In this document: in pieces, positions 46,844-60,205 of the stretch
How the letters are laid out: each line of letters opens with the position of its first letter
How positions within the stretch are numbered: the stretch's first letter is position 1
Assembly: GCA_009731375.1 (NCBI GenBank)
Contig: BJOX01000009.1
Span: forward strand, 590,822-654,821
Reading direction: 5' to 3'
Source: Paulinella micropora
Lineage: Eukaryota; Cercozoa; Imbricatea; Euglyphida
Length of the DNA: 64,000 bases
Position numbers and translations under genes: made by a program
Notes under the pieces: generated by a model
What the model saw: the letters and a program-made list of their open reading frames with translations, nothing else
The model's database searches: none
Told to the model about the DNA's origin: nothing

Positions 46844-49800
46844 GATTGATTGATTGTTGATTGTTGATTGGTTGATTGATGGACCGCGCGCGAGATGCCG
46901 ACTAGCTCTACTTTGAACTGCTCCGCAGTGACGTAGGGTCCAAAGTCCTGGCCGCGTACTGTGAGCGTCACCTAGTCAAGGTTAGGGATAGGTTAGGGTT
47001 AGGGTTAGGGTTAGGGTGAGGGTTAGGGGGTTAGGATAAGGGTTAAGGGTTAGGGTCAGGGTTAGGGTTAGAGTTAGCGTTAGGGTTCGGGTTACTTGTT
47101 CCGTGTTGCTGAAGGGACACAGTGTCCACGCCCCCTCGCCCTGGCAACCGGCAATGCTAATAATCTGGGGTGGGTGGTAAGTATACGAGATGCTGTCCAC
47201 TTGCCCTGACACGTTCAGCGTGAGTGTACTGACACCCTGCCCCGCGGGCGCAACGCACCTAATTTGGGTGTTGTTGCGAAATGAAATGTCGCAAGCAGCC
47301 AAGCCAACGTGGACGGACACCGGACCAGCGCTGCCGAAATATGCGCCGTGGATGGTCAACGTGTCACCACCTAGAAAAACAGAAAATAATACACCCCCCN
47401 NNNNNNNNNNNNNNNNNNNNNNNNNNNNNNNNNNNNNNNNNNNNNNNNNNNNNNNNNNNNNNNNNNNNNNNNNNNNNNNNNNNNNNNNNNNNNNNNNNNN
47501 NNNNNNNNNNNNNNNNNNNNNNNNCCCCAAATAAAAAAAAAAGAAAAAAGAAAGAAAGGAAAGAAAGAAAGACAGGAAAGAAAGAAAGAAAGAAAGGAAA
47601 GGAAAGGAAAGAAAGGCAAGGAAAGGAAAGGAAAGGAAAGAAAAGAAAAGAAAAGAAAGAAAACAAGAAAAGAAAAAAGAAAGAAAAAGAAGAAAGAAAA
47701 GTAAAGAAACAACACAAAAAACCAACAGAAAGAAATTGAATAATAACCTGCAGTGGCTGCTTCCTGCGGCTCCACTCTGAACAGGTCAGGCGCCAAGTAA
47801 TCGAAAGAAAGTGTGTTAGACAATAGCGCGGTGCGGCTGGCTGGCACAGCCGCCCAGCGCACCTGAGAGAACAAAGACAAATTCCTAGTTCTTAATTACA
47901 ATAACTATGTAACTATTACTTCAAGCAGCTTGTTCTCAATCCATTGTGTTCGATGTGTAGTGGTTCATTTGAAAGGATATAGGCCGGCACCGCTGCCCAG
48001 CGTACCTGAGAACAACGACACGTGTTTCTAGTTCTGAACTACAATGGCTACAATAAGAGAGTGTGATCAAAAGAGGGCAGCGCAGTTGGCCGGCACAGCC
48101 GCCCAGCGGACCTGAGAGGAGAGGAGTGTTTCTAGTTCTGACTCACAATAACTCATGGCTTCAAGCAGTCTGTTCTCAGTCGGTTTTGGTGCTTCTAGTT
48201 CTTAACTAGAATAGCAATTACTTCAAGCAGCTTGTTCTCAGTCGACTGTGGTTTGTGTCGCTTGTGCAGTGGTGCATTTGAAAGCTCTCATCCAGAGCTT
48301 CCCAAGGAGCCAGCATACACGTTTTGGACATCAAAATTGATTGAGAACGAAGCCCTTGAAGTGATTGCTTATTGTACTGAACAAATAAGACCTTCTCAAG
48401 CCCATTCTACCAACCAACGGTTCCATATCCTCACTGCTGCCTTTTTGCCCACCTTCGCCTCACTGCTACCTTTTTGTCGCATCTATTGCCTCACTGCTGC
48501 CTTTTTGTGCCATCTATTGCTGCCTTTTTGTTCCATCTATCGGACCTGCAGTGCGTGCCCACGCCCGGTGCCCGGCGGTGCGGTAAAAACCAGCTGACCA
48601 TCGGACAGCGTGGCAGCGTTAGTCAGATAGCTACTACAGTCTACGACAACTGTCAGTTGCTGCCCAAAGCGATCTCCTACAGAAGACAAAAACGGCAGTA
48701 CAGAGGACAAGAAAAGGCAGTACCGAGGACAAAAGAGGCAGTACACAGGACAACAAAGGCAGTACAGGGACAAAAAGGCAGTACAGACGACAAAAAAGGC
48801 AGTACACACCAGCGATCGTCACTTGGGCGCCCGCGGGATCCAGCGCCTGCGGGCTGATACTGGCCAGAATGGGCTTGCCGCACGATTGCACGAAGGTATT
48901 GGACATTAGACCGCTAGAGTCCTGTGCAGTCAGCCTGACACGTCCTTCCTCATCCGGCGCTATTCGACCAGTCGTGACCTGCAATTTACCGCCGCTGACG
49001 GTCAGCCCGCTGCCCAATGTTACGACATAGCTGCTGCCCACGTACCCTTGGACGGTCAGCTGGGTCACGTCCTGCAGCAGATTGCCGCTAACCGCCAGCA
49101 CGATCCCTGGCCCAGTCAGCCACACGTCCGACGACGTGATAGAAGGGGATTCACAGGCTGGTCCGAAGAAGCCTGTGTTGCACACACAAGCTCCCGACCC
49201 GCTGTACCCATCCAAGCAGGAGCCCTTCTGAGGCCCGCCACAGATCCCGCCGGCCCCGGTGGGGCAGGGTTGACAAAGCGGACCGAAAAAGCCGCTCTCG
49301 CAGGCAGCACAGGACGGGAGCAAGCTGTGGGGCGGGCAGACACAGGCGCCCGTCGACGTGCAGTTGCCCACGCCCGAACAGTTGAGGGCTATATATACAT
49401 TTTCATATATACTTGCGTATACACGTAGACATAGACATAACATAGACATAGACACAGACACAGACACAGACACAGACACACAGACACAGACACAGACACA
49501 GACACAGACACAAACACAGACACAGACACACAGACACACAGACACAGACACACAGACACAGAGACACAGAGACACACAGACACATGTACACAGACACACA
49601 GACACACAGACACAGACACAGACACAGACACAGACATAGACGTAGACATAGACGTAGACATAGACATGGACACAGACATAGACATAGACATAGACATAGA
49701 CATAGACATAGATATAGATATAGACATACCTGGCTGACAGAGCTGGCACGTGGGATAGTTGTAGTAGTCTGGCAGACACACGCACGCACATATACATTTA

Positions 49801-50368
49801 CACGTACACATACATATACACGTATGCATCACGCATGCATACAGACATACAATGTACAAAAATAGATCTACCTGGTAGGCACACTTGACAGAACTGGCCG
49901 GCATACTCGGACGCATACAATACATATACATGTACACATACATTTACGTAAACAACATACACACATACGCACATACATATATTCGTATAGATATACCTGG
50001 TAGGCAGACTTGACAGAACTGTCCAGCATACTTGGAGGAACAGATACAGGCCCCTAGGTACGCATACATACATACATACATAGATATATACATGCATAAA
50101 CAAATACATACATACATACATACATACATACATACATGCATACATACATACACACATACATACATACACACATACATACATACATACATACATACATACA
50201 TGCATACCAGTGTTGGTGTTGCATGTGCCGTGCAGGTTGCATATGTTTGTGCTGCATTTGACGCTGCAGCGATTGCCGAAGGAGGTTGGAGCGCACTCCA
50301 GACAGGCCGGGCCCGTGAAATTGGCACCTAGTGGTAGTAACGGTTATACCAATATTGATAATGATGAC

Positions 50369-50403
<35 letters not shown>

Positions 50404-50505
50404 GTTGGTACCTAATGATGGTGTAGTGATGTAACAATAACGGTCATAGAAGTAGTGGTAGTAGTAAGAGTAGGAGTATAGGAGGAGTAGTAGTTAGTAG
50501 TCGTC

Positions 50506-50546
<41 letters not shown>

Positions 50547-50585
50547 GGTGGTGGTGGTAGTAGTAGTACTAGTAGCAGCAGCAGC

Positions 50586-50641
<56 letters not shown>

Positions 50642-51585
50642 AGTAGTAGTAGTAGCAGTAGCAGTAATAATAATAATAATAATAGTGCTTCTCTGTCAAT
50701 GGCTGATGCATTTCTGCACATGCGCCTCCATCGTCTCACCCGTGAGGGGAGTACGAAGAATTGACGATAGGCTCTAATGACACCCCCGNNNNNNNNNNNN
50801 NNNNNNNNNNNNNNNNNNNNNNNNNNNNNNNNNNNNNNNNNNNNNNNNNNNNNNNNNNNNNNNNNNNNNNNNNNNNNNNNNNNNNNNNNNNNNNNNNNNN
50901 NNNNNNNNNNNNNNNNNNNNNNNNNNNNNNNNNNNNNNNNNNNNNNNNNNNNNNNNNNNNNNNNNNNNNNNNNNNNNNNNNNNNNNNNNNNNNNNNNNNN
51001 NNNNNNNNNNNNNNNNNNNNNNNNNNNNNNNNNNNNNNNNNNNNNNNNNNNNNNNNNNNNNNNNNNNNNNNNNNNNNNNNNNNNNNNNNNNNNNNNNNNN
51101 NNNNNNNNNNNNNNNNNNNNNNNNNNNNNNNNNNNNNNNNNNNNNNNNNNNNNNNNNNNNNNNNNNNNNNNNNNNNNNNNNNNNNNNNNNCGAGGTTATT
51201 CCGCAGTCCCAGCAACCTCTTGCAAGACGTCACCGAATGTGCAAGTGCATACACCAAGCGCGGTTGCTAGAGCTGCCTCGAAACCCCACCCATAACAATC
51301 TGGTGTCTGCTGGGTCCTGGGCTATCAACCAGCATATGCGGAGTTTAAGATCTTTTACGCGCGCAACGACCCTCCTCCCCAGCATCTACCACCAAAGGGT
51401 TATGAGTTGGCGTCACAGTTTAACGCCTTGAGGCCATTGGGCTGGAACTCTGTTTAGCAAGTGTGACTAGGTTTTTTCATCGGGATTTCCCTCAAATATG
51501 TCACAGTCAACACTCAAGGCAGATTTACTATATCTGAGGCGTACTGATGCAGCTCATGGCATATCCTCAACGGACATAAGCCTCC

Positions 51586-51669
<84 letters not shown>

Positions 51670-52160
51670 TAGGGGCTGCGCCAACACCTGAAAGGATGGT
51701 TTGCGGTGCGCTNNNNNNNNNNCCCCCCCCCCCGCCAACACACACACACACACACAGACACACACGCACCCTTAGCAGAACGCAAGTGTAAGCTCTGATT
51801 TTAGGTTTTTGTGCCACCCGCCACCAAAACTTTTTTATCTCCGGAGAGAGCGCACCGAGAGGTGTCGGGTACACCAAATATCAGCCTCAAACTCCCTCAG
51901 GTGTGCGCAAACGGCGTCTGGTGGCGCAAAAACCTCAATTTTCCGGTGTGTATGCCACCCGGCGAAACAATTTTTATATTTTCGAAGAGCGCTCATCAAG
52001 AAGTGTCAGATACACCAAATGACAGCCGCTAACTCCCTCTGGTGTGCGCAAACGGCGCCTGGTGGCACAAGACCTCAATTTTCTGGTGTGGGTGCCACCC
52101 GCGACCAAAACGTGCACGTACAATCGCCGGGCTGGGGTTCCCGGGGGGAGGGCCCCCCGG

Positions 52161-52191
<31 letters not shown>

Positions 52192-53565
52192 NNNNNNNNN
52201 NGGCACAAGACCTCAATTTTCTGGTTTGGGTGCCACCCGCGACCAAAACGAGTACGTACAATCGCCGGGCTGGGGTTCCCGGGGGGAGGGCCCCCCGGAC
52301 CCCCTTTCCCCGTCGACAGGGTACGTTCGATTGCCGGAGGTACCGGCAAGTACTCCGAAAAAACCAGGAATTTCGGCATTCAGGACACTCCCCTAACGCT
52401 AAGATTTGCGTGAATTCCAAAAAAACTATATCAGCATCGACATCAAGTCTGGGGCTAGCCACCCTGTCAATATGCCCAATTCTTCATGGTTCACACAAAC
52501 CATGAATTATTCCGACGAGGGTGCAGAAAATGTGCTAAAAAAACAAGGAATTTTCGCGTTCTGGACACTCCCCTAACGCTAATATTTGCGTGAATTCCAA
52601 AGAAATTATATCAGCATCAACATCGAGTCTGGGGTTCCCGGGGGAAGGGCCCCCCCGAACCCCCCCTGGCCCCGTCGACAGGGTACGTTCAAGGTTCCCG
52701 GGGGAAGGGCCCCCCGGACCCCCCTTGCCCCGTCGACAGGGTACGTTCAAATTGCCCGAGGCACCGGCAAGTACTGCTAAAAAATTAGGAAATTTGGCAT
52801 TCAGGACACTCCCCTAACGCTAATATTTGCGTGAATTCCAAAAAAATTATACCAGCATCAAGATCGAGTCTGCTGCTAACCACCCTGCCAATATGAGCTC
52901 CTAACTCCTCCTGGTTCCCACAAACCATGATTTATTCCGATTGGAGAGCAGAAAATAGGCTAAAAAACCAAGGAATTTTCGCATTCAGGACACTCCCCTA
53001 ACGCAAATATTTGCGTGAATTCCAAAAAAATTATATCTGCATCAACATCGAGTCTGGGGCTAGCCAACCTGCCAATATGAGCTCCCAACTCTTCCTGGTT
53101 CACACAAACCATGATTTATTCCGACGAGGGTGCAGAAAATAGGCTAAAAAATAGGGAATTTTCGCATTCAGGACACTCCCCTAACGCTAATATTTGCGTG
53201 AATTCCAAAGAAATTATGTCAGCATCAACATCGCGTCTGGGGCTAGCCACCCTGTCAATATGACCTCCCAACTCCTGGTTCACACAAACCATGATTTATT
53301 CCGACAGGGGTGCGAAAAAAAAGAAGAAATTTTGGCATTCAGGACACTGCCTAACGCAAATATTTGCGTGAATTCCAAAAAAATCATATCCGCATCAAGA
53401 TTGAGTCTGGGGCTAACCACCCTGCAAATATGAGCTCCCAACTCCTCCTCGTTCTGACAAACCATGATTTATTCCGACCGGGGTGCGGAAATGCTGGTGG
53501 GGGGGTACACAATTTTCATTTTACCCCTCCCCAAACCCCCCACCCCTTCACCAACACCTTTCAGG

Positions 53566-53616
<51 letters not shown>

Positions 53617-53668
53617 GTGCGTGCTTCTCTGTCAATGGCTGATGCAAATCTGCACATGCGCCTCCATC

Positions 53669-53718
<50 letters not shown>

Positions 53719-55424
53719 CAACAATAATAATAATAATAGTAATAATAGTAATAATAGTAATACTAGTAATAATAATAATAATGATAATAATAATAATAAT
53801 AATAGTGCTTCTCTGTCAATGGCTGATGCATTTCTGCACATGCGCCTCCATCGTCTCACCCGTGAGGGGAGTACGAAGAATTGACGATANNNNNNNNNNN
53901 NNNNNNNNNNNNNNNNNNNNNNNNNNNNNNNNNNNNNNNNNNNNNNNNNNNNNNNNNNNNNNNNNNNNNNNNNNNNNNNNNNNNNNNNNNNNNNNNNNNN
54001 NNNNNNNNNNNNNNNNNNNNNNNNNNNNNNNNNNNNNNNNNNNNNNNNNNNNNNNNNNNNNNNNNNNNNNNNNNNNNNNNNNNNNNNNNNNNNNNNNNNN
54101 NNNNNNNNNNNNNNNNNNNNNNNCCCCCCCCCCCCCCCCCCCCCCCCCTCCCCAACCCCCCATCCCCCATCTACCCTCTACCCTCTACCCCCAACCTCCT
54201 CTTCCCATCGACGCTTTTCCTCTTATTCTTTGCACAACTTTACAACCTTGGAGCAATCTCAGCCATTCATTTTGGCACTACTTTGTCATTACATTCGAAA
54301 TTCATAATGTCAACTATATCCACAAAGAGATCGTGTCAAGCATGCGAAAACACAAAAATCAGCCTCTAAGCCCCCCTGGCACAACTCTTAGAGCCTTGGA
54401 GCATTCTCAGCCATTCATTTTGGCACTACTTTGCCAGAATCTTCGCAACTTGATGATATTTATTTCAACTGCTTCACTACCTAGAGCGCGTACCGAGGTT
54501 GTGAAAATGAAAATATCAGCCTCTCAACTCTTTCAGCACAACTTTGGGAGCCTTGGAGCATTCTCAGCCATTCATTTTGGTGCCGGCTAATCCGATTCGG
54601 GTACGTACCATGGCGGAGCTGGGTTCGCGGGGGGAGGCCTGACCCACCCCCCCTTGTCACAATCGACAGGGTACGTTCAATTGCAAAAGGTAACCGGCAT
54701 AAACACTGCTGGCACAACTCTTAGAGCCTTGGAGCATTCTCAGCCATTCATTTTGATGCCGGCTGATTCGCGTGGGGATTGCGGGGCTGGGGTTCCCGGG
54801 GGGAGGGCCCCCGGCCCCCTTCCCCGTCGACAGGGTACGTTCGATGGCCTCAGGTCAGTATCAGCATCAACATCAAGTCCGGGGTTAGCCACCCTGTCAG
54901 TATGAGCTTTCAACTCCTCCTGGTTCACACAAACCATGATTCATTGCGACGGGGGTGCAGAAAATAGGCTTAAAAAACAAGGAATTTTGGCATACAGGAC
55001 ACTCCCCTGACGCAAATATTTTCATGAATTCCAAAAAAATATATCAGCATCAACATCAAGTCTGGGACCCTGCAATATGAGCTCCCAACTCCTCCTCGTT
55101 TCCACAAACCATGATTTATTGCGACGGGGGGCATGGAAAAGGGGTGAAATGACAAGGGAGTTTTGGCATTCAGGACACTCCCCCAACGCAAATATTTGCG
55201 TGAATTCCAAAAAAACTATACCAGCATCAACATGGAGTCTGGGGCTAGCCACCCTGCAAATATCAGCTCCTACTCATCCTGGTTCCCACAAACCATGATT
55301 TATTGCGACAGGGGTGCGGAAATGCTGGGGGGGGTGCATAATTTTCATTTTCCCCCTCCCTCCAAACCCCCCACCCCCTACTCCCAACACCTTTCCGGTG
55401 CATCAGCCATTGACAGAGAAGCAC

Positions 55425-55493
<69 letters not shown>

Positions 55494-55574
55494 TACTATT
55501 ATTATTACTATTACTATTACTATTACTATTACTAGAACTATTACTATTACTATTATCTATTACTATTACTATTA

Positions 55575-55610
<36 letters not shown>

Positions 55611-55828
55611 TATTATTATTATCTTTCTGCACATGCGCCTCCATCGTCTCACCCGTGAGGGGAGTACGAAGAATTGACGATAGGCTCTACTGACACCCCC
55701 GCAAGGGCAGTTCCAACACTTCCAGACGGACCGGTATGTTCAATGAAAATACTGGTGGCACCGACGGGAATCGAACTGGCGACAGGGCCCAGATGGTAGA
55801 ACTTGACCACTGGGCTATCACGGTGTCC

Positions 55829-55890
<62 letters not shown>

Positions 55891-56582
55891 ATATCTGAGG
55901 CGTACTGATGCAGCTAATGGCATATCCTCAACGGACATAAGCCTCCAATACCCTTGTTCGAGGTCCTCCACCCCCCCGTGTCAGTCTCTCGCCTGATGAT
56001 CGGGGCCACCGATGGAGCTCCTGAGGGCAAGACTGCACTAAGCCGAGGTTATTCCGCAGTCCCAGCAACCTCTTGCAAGACGTCACCGAATGTGCAAGTG
56101 CATACACCAAGCGCGGTTGCTAGAGCTGCCTCGAAACCCCACCCATAACAATCTGGTGTCTGCTGGGTCCTGGGCTATCAACCAGCATATGCGGAGTTTA
56201 AGATCTTTTACGCGCGCAACGACCCTCCTCCCCAGCATCTACCACCAAAGGGTTATGAGTTGGCGTCACAGTTTAACGCCTTGAGGCCATTGGGCTGGAA
56301 CTCTGTTTAGCAAGTGTGACTAGGTTTTTTNNNNNNNNNNNNNNNNNNNNNNNNNNNNNNNNNNNNNNNNNNNNNNNNNNNNNNNNNNNNNNNNNNNNNN
56401 NNNNNNNNNNAATAATAGTGCTTCTCTGTCAATGGCTGATGCATTTCTGCACATGCGCCTCCATCGTCTCACCCGTGAGGGGAGTACGAAGAATTGACGA
56501 TAAGCTCTAATGACACCCCCGCAAGGGCAGTTCCAACACTTCCAGACGGGCCGGTATGTTCAATGAAAATACTGGTCCAGAA

Positions 56583-56615
<33 letters not shown>

Positions 56616-57343
56616 CGTTGCTACCACAAATGCAGCTTCCGTCGTGTTGGACGGTCCCATTGCCGTTACAGTTGACCTATGTTATGTTACATTATGTTAT
56701 ATCATGTCATGTTACGTTACATTACGTTACGTAATGTTACATGTTATGTTACATGTTATGTTATGTTATGTCATGTTATGTTATGTTATGTCATGTTATG
56801 TCATGTTATGTCATGTTAGGTCATTTCATGTCATGTCATGTCATGTTATGACCTGGTCGGAGAACTGGCAGGATTGACCGCCATACCCGGGGTCGCACAC
56901 GCACGTGGTTGGAGAAGTGCAATATCCACGCCCGCGACAGGCTAGGCCAGTCTCCACCACACCTTGCATACCGATGTTGTTTCATAAGCGAGATGTATTA
57001 TGTATAAGTGTGAATGTACCTGGACAAGCTACGCACGTCCCTGTCGCAGTATCCTCCAGGTAACCCTCTTCGCATAGCCGACAGTTGGGCGGCTGGCGGT
57101 TGGGAAAGCAATCGCACTCCCCATTTCCTCGCGCACTGCATGTTCCTTTCGAGTTGCACGTGCTGGTAGCGAGGCAGTAAGCACACGGCTTAGTTGGATG
57201 CGTTCTGTTATAGAAGTTGGTGTCGCACGTGCTGCAGTTGGGCAAGGCCCAGCCTGACTTACACGCACAGGTCCCTGGCACAAAGAAAGTTAAGTAATTA
57301 GGTAATTAGGTAAGTGGGTTTAAGTAGGTAAGTAGGTAAGTAG

Positions 57344-57384
<41 letters not shown>

Positions 57385-58617
57385 CAAGCAAGCAAGTAAG
57401 AAAGTAGGTAAGTAGGTAGGTAGGTAGGTAGGTAGGTAGGTAGGTAAGAATGTATGTATGCATGTATGTATACATGTATATATCTATCTTACCTGCAGCT
57501 GACGCTAGCCCGTTTCCCGAGCAAGTGGTGTTGTCGGAATGCTGACAACGCGCGCCAGACCTAACATACATGCAATGTTATACACACAAACATCATCATA
57601 ATTAAGTTTGTGTATGCAGGTATGCAGGTGTGACCAGCCACTACGGCAGACGCAAGCAACACTATGCATACATGCATTCATACATACATATATAGCAAAT
57701 GCATAAAGTGTACATGCATGTATGCATATGAGCAGCCGCTGCGGCAGAGCAACACTACATGCATACATACATACTACATACATGTACATAGTATATACAT
57801 AATCTCTATATGCATGCATGTATGTACATCTCACCAGCCGCTGCGGCAGACGCGAGCAACACTACATGCATAAATACATACACAAATACATACATACATA
57901 CATACATACAATGTAAATACATAATGTGCATATGTACGTATGTGATTTGTGACCAGCCAGGTCGGCAGGCGCATGCTCCGTTGGTCCAAACCGCGTCGGC
58001 CACGCACGCGTAGCTGTACTGCAGACTCCAGCGACTTGTTACGTTGGTGAGGTTGCGGTCGGAAAAGTACGCTGCAATACATAAAAACACACACACACAT
58101 CAAAGTTGGGCGTATAAGGCTCATTCTACACCACTTCAAATTTCGGGTTTCGGGTGTGAAAGTGCCACCGCAGGCCGCGATTTTCGGGTTTCTGGTGTGA
58201 AAGTGCCACCGCAGGCCGGATTTTCGGGTGTGAAAGTGCCACCGCAGGCCGCGATTTTCGGGTTTCGGGTGTGAAAGTGCCACCGCAGGCCGGGATTTTC
58301 GGGTTTCGGGTGTGAAAGTGCCACCGCAGGCCGGGATTTTCGGGTTTCGGGTGTGAAAGTGCCACCGCAGGCCGGGATTTTCGGGTTTCGGGTGTGAAAG
58401 TGCCACTGCAGGCCGGGATTTTCGGGTGTGAAAGTGCCACCGCAGGCCGGGATTTTCGGGTTTCTGGTGTGAAAGTGCCACCGCAGGCCGGGATTTTCGG
58501 GCCGCAAACAGAAAATGGCACCAGAGACCCGAAATTTCGGGTGGTGTAGCACAACTCTCTATCTCTCTCTCTCTCTTTTATCTCTCTCTCTTTCTTTCTC
58601 TCTCTCTCTCTCTTTTA

Positions 58618-58651
<34 letters not shown>

Positions 58652-59402
58652 TCTCTCTAAGACGTCTGACATGTTGACAAAATCCTGTATATTAATCGCT
58701 TACACGCAAACAGGGCTAGGCCAGAAAGGTTGGGGCGGTCGTGTCTGCCTACTGTGATAACGTGTCTGCATAGAGTGGTAAAAGAATACCTTGTGGGAGC
58801 GGGCTGAGGACGAAGCGGACAGCCTGCCCAGACCTCCAAGCGCCTGCGCGTGCGAGCAGCAGCAGCACCATCATCATCGTCATTATCATCATCATCATCA
58901 GCAGCAGCAGCAGCATATCATCATCGTCATCATCGTCATCGTCATCATCGTCATCATCATCATCATCATCATCATTATCATCATAATCATCATCAGCAGC
59001 AGCAGCATCATATCATCATCGTCATCGTCATCATCGTCATCCATCATCGTCATCGTCATCATCGTCATCATCATCATCATCATCATTATCATCATCATCA
59101 TCAGCAGCAGCAGCAGCATCATATCATCATCGTCATCATCGTCATCGTCATCATCGTCATCATCATCATCATCATCATCATCATTATCATCATCATCATC
59201 AGCAGCAGCAGCAGCATCATATCATCATCGTCATCGTCGTCATCGTCATCATCGTCATCATCATCGTCATCATCGTCATCATCATCATCAGCAGCAGCAG
59301 CATCATATCATCATCGTCATCATCGTCATCGTCATCATCGTCATCATTATCATATCATCATCATCAGCACCGGCAGCAGCATCATCATCGTATCATCATC
59401 GT

Positions 59403-59433
<31 letters not shown>

Positions 59434-59467
59434 AGCAGCATCATATCATCATCGTCATCGTCATCAT

Positions 59468-59499
<32 letters not shown>

Positions 59500-59740
59500 T
59501 CATATCATCATCGTCATCGTCATCATCGTCATCATCATCATCATCATTATCATCATCATCATTAGCAGCAGCAGCAGCAGCGTCATATCATCATCGTCAT
59601 CATCGTCATCGTAATCATCGTCATCGTAATCATCGTCATCATTATCATCATCATCATCATCAGCAGCAGCAGCAGCAGCATATCATCATCGTCATCATCG
59701 TCATCGTCTAAATCATCATCATTATCATCATCATCATCAT

Positions 59741-59775
<35 letters not shown>

Positions 59776-59778
59776 GCG

Positions 59779-59816
<38 letters not shown>

Positions 59817-59842
59817 GTCATCATCATCATCATCGTCATCAT

Positions 59843-59873
<31 letters not shown>

Positions 59874-60009
59874 ACCATCATCATCATCGTCATCAACATC
59901 ATCATGATCATCATCATCATCATAATCATCATCATCATCATCAACATCAACAACAACCATAACAACCACAACAACCACAACAACCATAACAACCACAACA
60001 ACCACAACC

Positions 60010-60061
<52 letters not shown>

Positions 60062-60156
60062 AAACAACAACAACAACAACAACGACGACGACGACGACGA
60101 CGACAAACAACCATCACCACCACCAACACCACCACCACCACCAACATCACAACAAC

Positions 60157-60205
<49 letters not shown>

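Noticed and set aside
46978-47092. Chromosome end
   Set aside because: The TTAGGG units are degenerate, only about 115 bp long, and lie between two in-phase exons, so they are interstitial.
55755-55828. Functional tRNA gene
   Set aside because: A and B boxes are present, but the T stem does not pair and no clear anticodon loop is seen. It is continuous with the SINE body.
58136-58552. Three overlapping minus-strand frames through the 41-bp minisatellite
   Set aside because: Unit-length artefact inside an intron. The exons on each side join in phase without it.
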